NCBI GenBank assembly: GCA_029721435.1
Contig: CM056574.1
Span: 30,055,001 to 30,119,000, forward strand
DNA from: Gymnothorax reevesii
Taxonomy: Eukaryota > Chordata > Actinopteri > Anguilliformes > Muraenidae
DNA length: 64,000 bases
Direction of reading: 5' to 3'
Within the stretch, counting starts at the first letter, position 1. Every line of letters starts with the position of its first letter. The notes below the pieces were generated by a model. That model made no database searches. It had not been told where the DNA came from and was given only the letters and a program-made list of their open reading frames with translations. Below are positions 43,641 through 56,396 of this stretch, one piece after another. The translations under genes were made by a program, and so were the position numbers.

Positions 43641-44572
43641 ATATGTTGCAGTTCACTTATGACACACATTGATTTTGGTTGCCATGGCGACACTACTGGC
43701 CGATTCCTGTGCAAATTTCTGCTGAAACTTACACACTTCCTTGCGGACACTGGACAGGCTGTAATTTTAGACCGAATACTTTCATATTTGGTATGGACTA
43801 GTGTTATACTTCACTTATGACACCTATCAATTTTGCCATGGTGACAGTATTGGCTGAATAATACCCGAATGAGTGGAAAAACATAGAGATTTCCTTGTGG
43901 ACGCAGTACAGGCTGTTATTTTTGACCGATTACTTTGAAATTTAGTATAGACGTGTTAAACTCAACTTATGACACCTATTGATTTTGGTTGCTATGGCGA
44001 CAATATTGGCCGAATAATGCAGGAAAAAGGGAAGAAGTGGGCTTTCAGGGGCAACACCCACGCGGCCGCGGCCGACTGGACTGTCTAGTTATCTAAATAA
44101 GAGCAAAAAATGCACACTCAAGCATCCTGAAGGGTTATTTTATTTGATACACCTGTTTGTCAGTATTAATAACTTTTCCCCCACACAGAAAATAATGATA
44201 AAATAAGCATGCAGACATGGCCAGCTTTACCTATAAATAGACATTATCAGTGGCGTAGCCAGCGGGGGGGCCAAAACACTTCCCTTTATGACTGCAATAA
44301 GCAGTTCTCAATCATTTTCCTTTATTGACGCGTTTTCCAATAATCGTAACTGGCAACCGAAGACACGGTTTCTCTCCACGTGTGATCTAACAGCGATTAA
44401 AACGTGGGCTAAATTCATTACAGTTGCTGAACAAGAACAGAGAATCGGGTTGCACAAAACTTCTGTTTAAAACAAATATTAGTCCTGACCTGTTCTCAGT
44501 CATTTTCATAATTAGAAAAAAGGTTCATTCCGAGAGCGCTGCACACTTAACAGGTGCTGCTTGTTCTCCCAG

Positions 44573-44607
44573 TTAGGTAAGACGACAATGATTGTTGTCT
44601 TACCTAA
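44573..44607. repeat. 35-nt near-perfect palindrome
   Basis: Arms TTAGGTAAGACGACAAT and ATTGTTGTCTTACCTAA flank a single base, with one mismatch. The corresponding site in the other arm of the fold-back (near 49883) lacks the second half. Confidence 0.9.
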
Positions 44608-45099
44608 TCGTTGATCGTTAATTTCCCACTGGCGGATTTGTATCGCATTTTAATTTTTCTTAGCTCTCCCCCAACAGCTTAAATTATTGCTGAATTAAAA
44701 TCTCACCATCTCATTTAAAAATACAGTGTAGAGTATATTTCTACAACGTAATTAACACTTTTTTTGTAATTTCGCACACAGCAGAGCAAAATACTCTGAT
44801 GAAAATTGTTTTTCCTATTTGGAAAATCCGTCCTTAAAATAACAATTTGTTCATTTGCAAGCATCTGGCTTTTAAATGGAATAAGAGATGACACTCGGAT
44901 TGGTTTACTTTTTGTCATGCCCCAAACAGGCCTATGATTAATAAAGGAATTATGTACACCACCCTTTGAACCAAACGGCTTCATTTGCACCCAGATATCC
45001 CGCCTTTAAAGTAGCAAAAATAGATTTTCACCACACTACGATAATGGAGTATGAGGGCCAGGCATATAAAGAACAAAAAAAAAAAAGGAAAACAAATTT

Positions 45100-45166
45100 C
45101 AAGAATAAAGTCAAAATGTCAAGATTAAATTCAAAATATCGAGAATAAAGCTGATATTTCAAGATC
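45100..45166 (-). repeat. Short inverted copy of the 47.4-48.6 kb repeat
   Basis: The GAATAAAGTCAAAATGTCAAG-type units here are the reverse complement of the minisatellite at 47431-48590. Confidence 0.8.
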
Positions 45167-46861
45167 TGAATTGAACTTCAAATCAAACTAAGAATTTTGG
45201 CGCATATCGCTGCTTCTACTATATACCTGGCGTAGTGAAGCTGTATCTCAGAATTTCATACCATGAGGCGTACCATTTCGTTTCTGTACCATGGAGATTT
45301 CGCGTCTTTTAACGCATAAACATGGGCTTTGAGGAGATAGTGTGGAAAATTGCATTTGTTGGGGTAATTAACCACACAAATTGAGAAGAGGTATTTATGC
45401 AAATGAAATAGCCAATAATGGACAGATGCAAGGGAATCGATAGTTACACCTGAGTGCAACAGAGAAGATATGTTTATTTATCAAGTTGATTGATGCTGCA
45501 GGTGCAACGGTCAGGCAGGCGCAGCGTCTGAGACGTAGGCATGAACGCAAAAAAGGTCCCAATGCCCAATGGCCTATGGATCCCTTCAATAAGTTTATAC
45601 CACATGGCATTGGCTGTATTGATGGTTTTAGTTGCTATGTTGTGAGGATGGGAGCTGACAGAACAATAACCTAATAGAAGAAGTGGACTACTTCATCATA
45701 TCCCTCGCGTGCTTGGGAGGATGCCTGAACCCAGTGACACTAGATGACACTAGTTACACCATGAGTTATACACAGCTGGCAGGGCGGTCAGTCAGTCTAC
45801 CAGTCGTTTTCTCCAAAGTTGAATTGATGGATATTGACTTTACTCAACATTTAGGGCTCTAAATTCGTTGACCAGGTGAGGCGAGTGGGGGGTGCGCCGT
45901 GCCAATGGGGTGTATCCAGGCGTATTTTGCAATTTCGTGCCTAGCGCAGCCCCGCGCAAGTACTCCCCTGTCTCGCCTCTGTTCCTCCTGCTGGCGCAAG
46001 TGGCAAAGAGGGAGGAGAGAAGGCCTGAGTGGGTTTAACACAGGCGAGTCAAATCTTCACCAATCAAATGAGCTCCTCTCCTCACCTAAAATTGGAATAA
46101 AGAAGCCTCTGTCCTATATCTGCATGATGGGTTAATGTTCCTTTTTACTTTGGTGCTAGCTAGGGCATTTGCAAATTATTACCATTAGCAAACTTGAATG
46201 GAATTTCAAAACAAAACAAGTATTTGCCACTAACGTGTCTTCGTCCCCCGCCACAAAATGTGAAATCGTGTCAAAATGAGCAATCTCTCGGTTTGTCCTT
46301 GAGTGACGCGAAGGTCACCAAAATCGACTGGCTCCGGAGTATCACCCTAATACATATTGACATCAAATTTGAAGAAAATCCGTTAATTCGTTCTTGAGAT
46401 ATCTCGCTGACAAGGATTCGGGACGTACGGACGGACGGTCGTGAATACCATGTCGGCGCGGCAGGGGACAATTACATCAGATCATTCAAACTAATGAAGT
46501 TGGAATGAAATTCTGCCTGCATCATTGGGAAGAGAAACGATGGAAAGCGTGTTCCTCGTATTACACCCTGTTGCTGCTTAAAGTTTTGGGATTAACATGC
46601 ATTGACAACAATGCAAGATACGTTACACATTTATTTTCAATTTGTGATCTTAACTCAGTATGAGATCATAGCAATCAGGCTATATTCCTTTCCCTCCCTT
46701 AAAACGTAAAATCCCAAGTGACAATAATATTAAGCCACTTGCACACTGAACGTGAGACGTGCATTCATGTCTTTGCATTGACTTTGAATGTAATCAGTCG
46801 ATCAAAAAATTTGGTTCGCGTTCAGTGTGAAAGCAGCTGAAGGACACATACCCACATAGCC

Positions 46862-46862
46862 T

Positions 46863-46926
<64 letters not shown>
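46862..46926. repeat. CA microsatellite
   Basis: A CA tract with a few AA interruptions. Confidence 0.97.
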
Positions 46927-47430
46927 CTCTCTCTCGTACATTGCAGACAGGGGTATTTGCGGTCAAAGCCACTGCCGAATAAAGAGGCTACGGCGCTCGA
47001 AGTAATTTACATATCAATACTCATTTACGTTTTATAACAGAAGTTCAAAACTTTGAAATAACATAGAAATCACATATTTAGCATAAGTCATGGACGGATA
47101 GACTCGTATCTTTTACTGACATGAAATACCATGCATTACTAACATCAGTGCCGCGGTTCTAGTTTGAAGGACAGAGCTGTGCAGCCAGGTGGTCTCTCCT
47201 CTCCCGTGCTGATACAGCACAGGCAGTTTGGCCTCTCTATGTCTCAAGTCCTGTAATGTCTCCTGCGTGAAGTCAAAGTGACATCCATGGCATACAGCTA
47301 TGTTGTGTTGCACGCAACATTCCACAGTGAATGCACTGACACTCTGAGAGCCATCAGGTCAAGTTTCCATTACACGTGCCGACTGCATATGATCTGACAT
47401 CAGGACAATCAATAAAGATATTATAATTAA

Positions 47431-48590
47431 TCTGCTCTCCACTTTGCTCTCTACATTATATCAGACATTTCAACATCATTCATAACATTATTCTCAACAT
47501 TATTCTTGTCATTTCAACTTTATTCTCAACATTATTCTCGACATTTCAATTTTATTCTTGACATGATTCTCTGTATTTTGACTTTATTCTCTACATTATT
47601 CTAGACATTTCAACTTTATTATCAACATATTGTCAACTTATTCTTGATATTATTCCCTACATTGCAACTTCATCCTCGACACCATTCTGAACATTTCAGC
47701 ATTATTCTTGACTTTATTCTCAACATTTCGACTTCATTCTCAACATTATTCTCGACATGTTGAATTCATTCTCAACATTGTTATTGACATTTACACTTTG
47801 TTCTCGAAAATAATCTTGACATTTCGACTTTAATTCTCAACATTATTCTCTGCATTTCCTCTTAAATGTTGCCTTTAAAAAAAAAATTCTCATCATTGAC
47901 CTTATTCTCAATTTTATTTTAAACATTTCTATTTTTTCTCAACACATTTCTTGACATTATCCTCGACATCACTCTCGACATTTTGATTTAATTCTCAATA
48001 TTTTGACTGCACTCCTGAAATTATTTGACATTTTGACTTTATTCTCTACTTTATGCTCATCATTATTCTCAATATTTTAACTTCATTCTTGACATTATTC
48101 TCAACATTTTGACTTTATTTTCAACATTATTCTCAACATTTTGATTTCACTCTCACTTTATTGTCAACATTCCTACTTTATTCTTGACATTTCAACTTCA
48201 TTCTCAACATTATCCTCAACATTTTGACGTTATTTTGAACATTTTACCTTCACTCGACTTTATTCTCAACCTCATTCTTGGCATTATCCTTGCCTTTGAC
48301 TTTTCTTGACATTATGCTTGACATTTTGATTATATTCTCACTTTATTCTCAACATTATTCTCATATTCTCGAATTTTGACTTGTTCTTTCATTATTCTCG
48401 ACCTCTCAACTTTATTCCCAATAGTATTCTCAACATTTTGACTTTATTCTTCACATTTTGATTTAATTCTCAACTTTATTCTCAACATTCACCTTATTTT
48501 CAATTTTATCTTCGACCTTTAGATGATATTCTTGACATTAGAACATTATTCTCAACGTTTCAACTTAATTCTCATCACTCTCAATTTCTT
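47431..48590 (+). repeat. Degenerate minisatellite (TTCTCAACATT type)
   Basis: About 1.1 kb of varied copies of CTTTATTCTCAACATT, ATTCTCGACATTTTGA and similar, each about 16-33 bp, all in one direction. Copies differ strongly from each other, so the array is old or was never homogenised. No frame is kept. Confidence 0.9.
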
Positions 48591-49140
48591 GGCGCAGTGC
48601 AGGGTGGTGCAGCGTGGCGTAGCCCACGCTGTGGTATTTTCATCCAGTGTAGCCCATGCAGTGGTAATTTCGTGCAGTGCAACACCGTGCGCAGCCACTT
48701 TGGCAATTTGGGTAGACGGATGTGGGCCAAGATGGGTGTGGCGGCGTAGTAGGGGGTGGTGCCACATATTCATCATGACGCAGTGACAATTTTGTGGATA
48801 AAGGCCCCGCCAAAAGTGCGCAGAGAGCTTGTCAGCTCCAACCTGGTTTACTTTCTGTGCAGTGGTAATTTGGCTGACCTGTGCACAGTGCGCACATGTC
48901 ACCGAAATCCCACAAGCAGTTTTCCAGAATGTCAGGCACATTTCAATGCAATAAATAATTACAGCAACCACTATTTAATGTAAATATCTGAATAAGCACA
49001 TAAATTATAGTATCTATATTGATTGCCCTGATGTCCAACCAGAGAGAGAGATGTGTGCATGGGGGCACGAGTGCGTGTGTAGGCTGTGTGGGTATGTGTC
49101 CTTCAGCGAAACAAATTTTTCGCTCGACTGAATAAATTTT
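48591..49140 (+). repeat. GC-rich repeat module with GCAGTGG motifs
   Basis: Recurrent GGCGCAGTGCAGGGTGG, GCAGTGGTAATTTCGTGC and similar motifs. The text matches a repeat I recall as widespread in fish genomes, usually next to the degenerate minisatellite. No reading frame is supported. Confidence 0.55.
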
Positions 49141-49147
49141 TTAGAGC

Positions 49148-49275
49148 AGTGTTTCCCAACCCTGTTCCTGGAGTATGCCTGCCCTGAATATTTCAGATGT
49201 CTCCTTGATTTAACACACCCGGATCAGGTCATTAGGTATTCTACTAACGAGTTGATCAGCTGAAAAGGTGTGTTA
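49148..49275. repeat. MITE-like element
   Basis: The text beginning CAGTGTTTCCCAACCCTGTT and ending near AAAAGGTGTGTTAG matches a short non-autonomous DNA element frequent in teleosts. Classification is by remembered similarity only. Confidence 0.5.
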
Positions 49276-50681
49276 GTCTCATGATTTAAGCGTGAAATAC
49301 CTAAAATTAGAAAATTAAAATGAGCAAGGAGGCACATACTTATTTCTACGACACTGTATGTGCATGCACCCCATTTTTGCATAAGTTAAGTCCCTAGATC
49401 CTGACAAATGACCAGATCCAGATCAATTTGTGATATATTCTTGACATTGTTGAAATAATTATTCAAATTAGTATGTATTTGGGAAGATTCAACTCAAAAT
49501 TTTCACTATTTGGCAATTGTGGAGAAACATTAAATAGAAAGTCCTAGATCCAAATTTGGATTAAGGTGATTCCCAAAATGTAATCACCTCCCCAAGTCTG
49601 AGCAAGATTCACCTCTGGTAAAAGACAAAGCTGCCCACTGGTTTTGCGTAATTCTGCAAAATAACTGAAACAAGGATGGATTCAGAGCACAGATAGGAAA
49701 AACATAAAAAAATCTTTAACAAGATATGCTCCAAACCAGGCCAAGAACAGAGAATTGGGTTGCACAAAACTTCCGTTTAAAACCATTATTAGTCCTGACC
49801 TGTTCTCAGTCATTTTCATAATTAACAGAAGGTTCGCTCCGAGAGCACTGCACGCTTAAAAGGTGCTGCTTGTTCTCCCCAATTAGGTAAGAGGACAATA
49901 ATTCATCTGCACGTCCAGACTAATAATTGTTTTAAACGGAAGTTTTGTGCAACCCAATTCTCTGTTCTTTTTCCGCAACTGTACTGAATTTAGCCCATGA
50001 TTTAATCGCTGTTAGATCCCGAATGGAGAGAAACCATGTTGTCGGTTGCCAATTATGGTAATTGGAAAACCCGTCAATAAAGGAAAATGATTGAGAACTA
50101 CTAATTGCAGTCAAAAAGGGATGTGTCTTCGCACCCCCCCCCCCAAGTTATCAGTACCCATAGCCTGAGAGCATTCAGATCAGTACTTGCACACATACCT
50201 CTCCTAAATGTACAATTCTCAGGTACCAAATTAGTACGAGTGACTTAAGGGCAGACCCACAGGGATGATTTCATATAGTGTTTAAGGGCATTTGTGTAAC
50301 AGCGGGCAAAATGAGCCTTTTGGGATGATGTATATGCTGAATTTATGAAGTTTGAAATTTTTATAAATTTAAATAAAGTAAATTTAACATTATAAATCAC
50401 TTGGGTGTATTTTCTCATCAATTGAAAGTGGTGAGTAGTCTAGATGTCTGTTAAAAACATGAGAAGTTTAGTGATTTCAAATTACTGAACTGTTCAATTT
50501 ACAGCATTAAGACTAACTGTAATTATCTGTACCAATATCTGCTGCATTTTGCTCCTTCATTCCCTGATCCTCAGGATGTGCACTGATGTGCTTAATTTAA
50601 AAAACTTAATTTGTGAACTCTACCTTAGACTACACACCTTTACATCCTGCAGAAAGCTAAGGCAAGATGGGACAAGTGAGA

Positions 50682-50755
50682 GAGAGAGCGAGAGAGTGTG
50701 TGTGCGCGCGTGTGTGTATGTGTGAAAGGGAGAGAGAGAGGGAGAGAGAGAGAGG
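50682..50755. repeat. GA/GT microsatellite
   Basis: A GAGAGA tract, a GTGTGC interruption, then GAGAGA again. Confidence 0.95.
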
Positions 50756-51572
50756 CAGCAGAGTGATATTGAAAGCCTGCAGAGACAATTGCACTGATTA
50801 TCATCAGCTGCCTTCTCTCATAAAGCATTCATTTAAAAAGACAGACCATTTTTTGATTATGAGAATTCATACTAACATCCACAAAATCATGGCTTCGGCA
50901 TTTTAATGACGTAATTTTGATTGGTCATAAAGATTAAATGAGAATACCAAGGGAGACATGATATTACTCCTTCAAAAACATTCTGGATATTCAATGAAAT
51001 CATGATGATATAATAAAAATTGGTTTTCACTGGAATATAACTGTTTAAATATAGAATGGAAGCTGCCAGTTTGTCACAACACCCATGTGACTGCCTCCTG
51101 TATCTCCTCCTATTCAGCAACTTGCGTTTCCACGATCAGTAATCAGTTGCCCTTGTCTGGTTTACGTCTTGCTTGTTCCCCAATCCTTGGTTGTGTTGCA
51201 AGTTGCTGGATCAAAATTCACTATTTGTGCATAAAACCAGTCAGTATTTCCTGGCAGAGACTCTCCGTCTGTCGAAAGTTTAGTAAAATGACCATCTTCC
51301 TTGCATAGTTAATTGAAACGAGCTCCCAACCCTAATTCAGGGTCCAGGACTGGGACCACACTCTTAATCTGCCTTGTCCAGATTGTTCTCCTTTCCACTT
51401 TATAAGGAACAAGCTCCCAATTCTTCTACAATCATCAGGATGGGTTCAGAATTCTTCTGAAGCTACTCTATCCTGCCTTCTGACAGTTTGGCTCTCACAA
51501 AGTGAACGGTCCATCCGGCTGTCATCTTGGAAAGCCATTGGCTGGAGTTTGGCCATACCCGGTTTTGCCCAC

Positions 51573-51574
51573 CC

Positions 51575-51605
<31 letters not shown>
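51573..51605. repeat. CT microsatellite
   Basis: A simple (CT)n tract in the cdh13 intron. Confidence 0.95.
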
Positions 51606-51819
51606 TCGCCACCCTCTTTTACGCTTCCTCCCTCTGGTTCTCCTACCATCTCCCTTTTAAGTTTTTAAACTATGATTAAAGTGGAGGCACTTAAAAGCCA
51701 CATTAGATAAAACCAGGCTTGGTAAAGCAAGAGGGCAAGATGAATGGAGCGGAAAAGACAAATAAGAGAGGTATGGTGAGCACAGAATAAGAAAAGAGGG
51801 AAGGAAGAGGAGAAGCTGG

Positions 51820-52021
51820 TGTAACAGGCCAACGTATACCCCCAGCCTAGAGTTTACCTGGGGTAAAAGGTGGGCTAGCCTGTTTTATACCCCCCCCACC
51901 CATCCCCAAGCCAGGTTTGACCCCCCACATTCAGTCACATCTTATACTCTGGGGTATAGTTTGGCCAGGGCCAGATTATACCTGGGTATAGTCTGGCAGG
52001 GGGCTAATCTGGTCTGCTACA
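51820..52021. repeat. MITE with TGTARCAGRCCA ends
   Basis: The left end TGTAACAGGCCAACGTATAC and the complement of the right end, TGTAGCAGACCAGATTA, are imperfect inverted repeats around 200 bp rich in internal TATACC/GGTATA pieces. Confidence 0.6.
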
Positions 52022-54769
52022 CAGGGTTTACTCGTCCACGATGATACAAGAGCAGGGTTTCCCCAGGTCCTCTGGGAGTGGTCTTCCACAAGGACAAGAC
52101 TTCTCCCTGATTTAGAGAATTGAGATCCCCGATTCCCCATTTCCTCAATGTGGCACCGTGTTCAACGCTGCTTTTCAACAGCGATAAAAACAGCTGGAGC
52201 ATGTGGTATCCTACCAAATGCTCATTTTAGAAATTGGAGCGTCATGCGTGGCTCGCCGGCCATGGGTTTCCTCCACGCCACTGACTCAACCAGTTGATTT
52301 TTTATAATTCTTTGCAACACTGATTTCACAGTTTACCGATTAGCGCCGATTAACAAAAACAAGTGATACAAGCAAAATACTGTTTGATATCTGCTCATCC
52401 TGTTAAGTAACTGCTCCACAGTCTGGGATTCACCACCGGCCCCGCAAAGTGAGGCATAACTATTGAGGGTTGCACAGCGAGGAAACGAGCCAGTCAGCAG
52501 GGATGCCTCTGCGCGCAAGTTTTTCGGCGGCCACCTGCTAAGTGACTCATGAATCTGCATGTGGAAGTTCTTAATCGACTGGTGTCAGACAGTGCATCGC
52601 AATGAAACAGCTAATTGGAGGGTTTATATGCTTGCCTGTGCAAAAACAAAACAAAGCAAAACAAAAAAAACAAAAAAAAACGCAAAATGGAGCAACTGGC
52701 TGGAGAACGTGATTGGCAAATAAAAAGACTGAATGATTGACTGAATGAAAGAACCAGGTCGAAGGCAGTCATAATGTATGCTCAGTTGGTATCAGGTTGT
52801 TGCTATGTGCAAATCAACTCTGTGTCAGATATAAGATTCACTGGAGTGATTGAGTGCGAGGCAAGCACAGGCCAATGCAATCTGATAATTATAGTTCGGA
52901 AATAATGTCATGGCTCCCAAATACAAATTAATTTTAATTAATTAACTGTGAGACTGGAGAGGACGCAGGCACAGATATGTTTTTGGTTAATGGATGAAAA
53001 TGATGACAGTGTCTGCCAGTTAAAAAAATACAGTATTTACGACACATGGAAATCCTCGGGATGATCAATGGATAGCAACTCAGATTTGCATGCCATAGCT
53101 GTAAAGGGTGGGGAGGTCTGTCCACCGAAGCAGTACAAATCTATTCCATTGTTCAAATCATTTGTAATTGGTCAAAGCTTCTTTCAGTAAAAAAAAATCA
53201 TTGCGAATTGCTAATTACTCATCTGCCACTGATGCATGCAGTTTTCCAGAATGCTCATTCAAAAAAAAAGAACATTGTGTGAATAAGCATTATCATCCAT
53301 TCAAAATGATCACCAAGGGCATGTGCTTATTACATAGCATTACAAAAGGGTGAAAACTGAAAACACTGTAAAGTGCAGCTAATTTTTCTTCAATTCAGCG
53401 GCCAATTAAAAGCCAGTATCGTGCAGTGCCTTGCTTTTTGTTTATGGCAGCTGTGGTAGAGGAAATCAGACGCCAACACACAGCAGTTTCCCATAGCTGG
53501 AGGGGAACCATGGGATGTCAGTGCACACAAGGATTGCACTTCTACAGCAACGAGACAGTGCAAACTCCCCCATGAAGTTAAGTGGGAGCCACGAAGCATA
53601 CCTAATGGGTCAGAGTCGCTTTCAATAAGTACATCTTTGGGAATTTTTTCTCTGTCATTGATACATGTTATTTCTCACAGAGTTTCTAGAATGCTCTCTC
53701 AAAGAAGGAATACTGAGTGCCTACGTATTACTGTTCATTCAGCCGTGTCACCATTCAATGTCATGCTTTTCTCTATGGCAGCTGTGCTTGTAGGAAGATG
53801 GAATATGGATTATGGCTCAGTGAGAAACACACCATTAATTTTTTTTACAGCCTGGACTGTTTCTGTGCAGCCCTGTGCTATCACCCGATCTTCCTTCCCA
53901 ACGGAAGCTGAGCTGGTCCATTTCACAGGCTCGTATCTCACCAAGCCTCATCGTAATCTACAGTTCATTTACTTCATATCGCCAGTTTGGCTTCTAATTT
54001 CTCCGGAAGGTTCCATTTTCTATGTGATTTGCCTTACACACGCGACTCATTTTTTGGGTGAGGGTTCATGTGCATAATAGATTGAACTATAAGATTTATC
54101 CTGCATTAAAACTTAATAATTGCCTCCACAAATCTCTCTCTGCATTTTCCTTTTTTGATATTTAATGTGGAATTTATTTGCAGTTTTTCATGTATTGGTA
54201 CAGTGAGCCATGGTCTAGACTTTACTCACCTAGTGTCATTGTATGTTATTAGTCATTGTATATTAGCAGAGGAATCATTTGTATTTGCAAACTCGCAAGT
54301 GGTATTTAAGGTGAGAGAAGACTTGCAAATAAAATGCAACACAACAGGACTAGTAGTGCTGTACTGAAAATAAAATCATCCACATTTATAATTAAACACT
54401 GCTGATGTTTTTTTTTCCACTCTCTTAATCAATGTTTTTGAAGTGCAAAAGAGTGCAGAAAAAGGTTAAGATGAAATGTCTTTCATTCCTAAATTCAAAC
54501 CACACCAATGTTTTAGTTGGATGACAGCAGGGGTCCCTAAAGCTGCAGCATTCTTCCTAAAGGTAAAATGCATATTTTCACCAAGTGGTGAGGTCCAGAA
54601 AATCTACTGAGGAACTGCTGTGGGCTCCAAGAATGTTCTCAGCAAAATTTACCGAATTCCCTTGTGAACTGTTTGACTTTCTGCACTTTTTTTTTGTTAA
54701 CAATTTTTTATTGTTATTTCCACAGATAACAACAACATAGCAACAGATACACAGCAAAGACAGTTAACT
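52022..54769 (-). other. cdh13: cdh13 intron, no gene seen
   Basis: The 146-codon plus-strand frame at 53637-54077 has no family resemblance. Segments around 53200-53460 and 53650-53800 look weakly alike (CCAGAATGCTC, TATGGCAGCTGTG), perhaps an old duplication. Confidence 0.5.
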
Positions 54770-54795
54770 CCCCCCCCCCCCCCCCCTCCCCCCCA
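54770..54795. repeat. Poly-C tract
   Basis: About 24 consecutive C with one T. Prone to polymerase slippage and assembly error. Confidence 0.95.
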
Positions 54796-54942
54796 GATTT
54801 ACTGCACTTTTGAAAAAGTTAAGTTTGGCCAGAAGGTGGTGCCACAGGAATGGTCATAGTACCATTTGAGCAATAGGATCGGTCTTTTCTGCATCAAGAT
54901 GTTCACGGCAATGTTGATGTGATTTCCACTGAAATATACCAT

Positions 54943-55092
54943 TGCCCATAAAGTTAGAATAAAATGTTTAGTTTTTTTATAATCTCTTTTCATGAACTGA
55001 TTGTGACAATGGGATTAATTCTTGATAGATAAAGTATCTGTGTCACAGATAAAGTGTCACAATTATTCCAACTTTATGGGCAACAGTATAGT
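54943..55092. repeat. MITE with TTGCCCATAAAGTT ends
   Basis: ATTGCCCATAAAGTTAGAATAA on the left pairs with the complement of TTATTCCAACTTTATGGGCA on the right, one internal difference. About 150 bp, consistent with a small Tc1-type non-autonomous element. Confidence 0.65.
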
Positions 55093-55361
55093 TTGATTTT
55101 TTGCATTTAGAAATGTAATCTCACCTCATCATGGCAAGACAGTAAAATACAGTAATGTGCAGTGATGATTATACACCACCACTTTCATCTAAAAGGGGTC
55201 CTAATATGATACTTCTTTATAATTTGTGAGAAAAAATGTATTGAAAATACTAGTGTATGCAATGAGAACAAAATAATGATAATAATAATTCCCATTAGTA
55301 CATCGGGGTACAAATATGGGTAATAAACAAAGGCAACGAAAACATAAATTTTTTTTTAACC

Positions 55362-55768
55362 AGCAGCCATACCACTAGTCAATCTCATCCAGCTGTGTGG
55401 CTGAAGCTAAGCAGGTGTGGGCTTGGTTAGTGCTTGGATGGGAGACAACCTGGGAAAACCAAGTTGGTGTTGGTGGGCCATTAGTTTACGATCTTCCCTC
55501 TGGTGTAATAATGCCCCAGTACTGTGATGAAGGAGATGCTGTCTTTCGGATGAGATGTGAAACTGAGGTCCTGACTCACTGCGGTCATTAAAGATCCTAT
55601 GATGCTTATCGACGAGAGTAGGGGGGCCCTGGTGTCATGTCGAACCTCTTTCGACCTGCCACCTAATCCTGATCTAATTGGCTGTGCAATTTGTCCTCTC
55701 CCTCTCTGCCTCAACCCCCCCAGGAGGTTTAAATCTCAATGGGACTTCCCAGTTCAATAAAAATAGAA
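55362..55768 (+). repeat. 5S rRNA-derived SINE (SINE3 type)
   Basis: The head keeps the 5S internal promoter: GAAGCTAAGCAG at 55403-55414 and GGATGGGAGAC at 55436-55446, in proper order and spacing. The body (GATGCTGTCTTTCGGATGAG, GCGGTCATTAAAGATCC) is the conserved part of this fish SINE group. It ends in an A-rich tail after AGTTCAATAAAAA. This is a retroposed copy, not a 5S gene. Confidence 0.88.
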
Positions 55769-56396
55769 AGTTGTTGCAATAGCCTGCATCCATGTTTAAT
55801 GCTCATTCCATTACTACTGATGCAAAAGATTTATTTAAACTGGTTTGAGGCCATTTATTCTGCCAAATTACCTGTAATGGTCAGTTATTCCAGTGTATAA
55901 GATGACATGGTCTTTGAGCAGTGCCACAGCGTTAAACAGTTTAAGTGATCAAATTTATAACAATGAAATGTTTTGCCTGGTGGTGGTGCTAGTGGGAACA
56001 TCACTTCTATATGCCAAGAACAATTCCAGAAGATTTGACATGACTCCCAGCCAAACTAAGTTACTGCATTTAGAAATGTTACATTTGGCCATGTGTTGGT
56101 GCTACAGGTTAGACAACTTCAGAATAGGCCAGTTTTGACAAACAGCTGGCAAGTCCCTAGTCAACTTGCAAGATTTTAATTGTTGCAATTTTCTGGGGGA
56201 TGGGATCCATCCCATAATTTATGATTATTTGTTAATGTGCAACTTCAGTCTTGTAGACTTTGTGCAGCTATTCACTGTATTTTTCTTGATTTTTTTTGCA
56301 AATTTTCAAGTATTCTAGTTGCCAAGCACTGGTCGCAAAATTCAAAAACTAATGCTGTGCTTGTTGATTGCATTGCGTTGTAAAAACTGCTATAAA

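Larger units (their letters stand above)
41950..44025. repeat. 157-bp tandem repeat, interrupted
   Basis: The motif TGCCATGGCGACA recurs at 41958, 42116, 42274, 43680, 43834 and (changed) 43990, in steps of 154-158 bp. Units share ACTTCCTTGTGGACGCAGTA and TTTTTGACCGATTAC segments. The array is broken by a solo LTR (42394-42881) and by an unidentified segment (about 42893-43640). Confidence 0.92.
44248..50150. repeat. 5.9-kb fold-back composite element
   Basis: The two ends are inverted copies. A 60-codon frame at 44288-44470 (+) and one at 49932-50114 (-) match at 50 of 60 residues and are followed by the same flanking sequence. The left edge starts CAGTGGCGTAGCC, a typical hAT-type terminus; the right edge is less clear. 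49744-49907 is also a direct copy of 44437-44590, so the right arm is itself palindromic. Inside lie GC-rich modules at 45840-46130 and 48570-49140 and a degenerate minisatellite. No transposase was recognised. Confidence 0.65.

Noticed and set aside
45486..45674. 62-codon plus-strand frame, possible Harbinger nuclease piece
   Set aside because: I could not identify any catalytic or family motif in it; too short to support.
53637..54077. 146-codon plus-strand frame in the intron
   Set aside because: No family resemblance, no splice signals of note, AT-rich random-like composition.
55403..55446. 5S rRNA gene
   Set aside because: Only the promoter half of 5S is present and it continues into a SINE body and A-rich tail.
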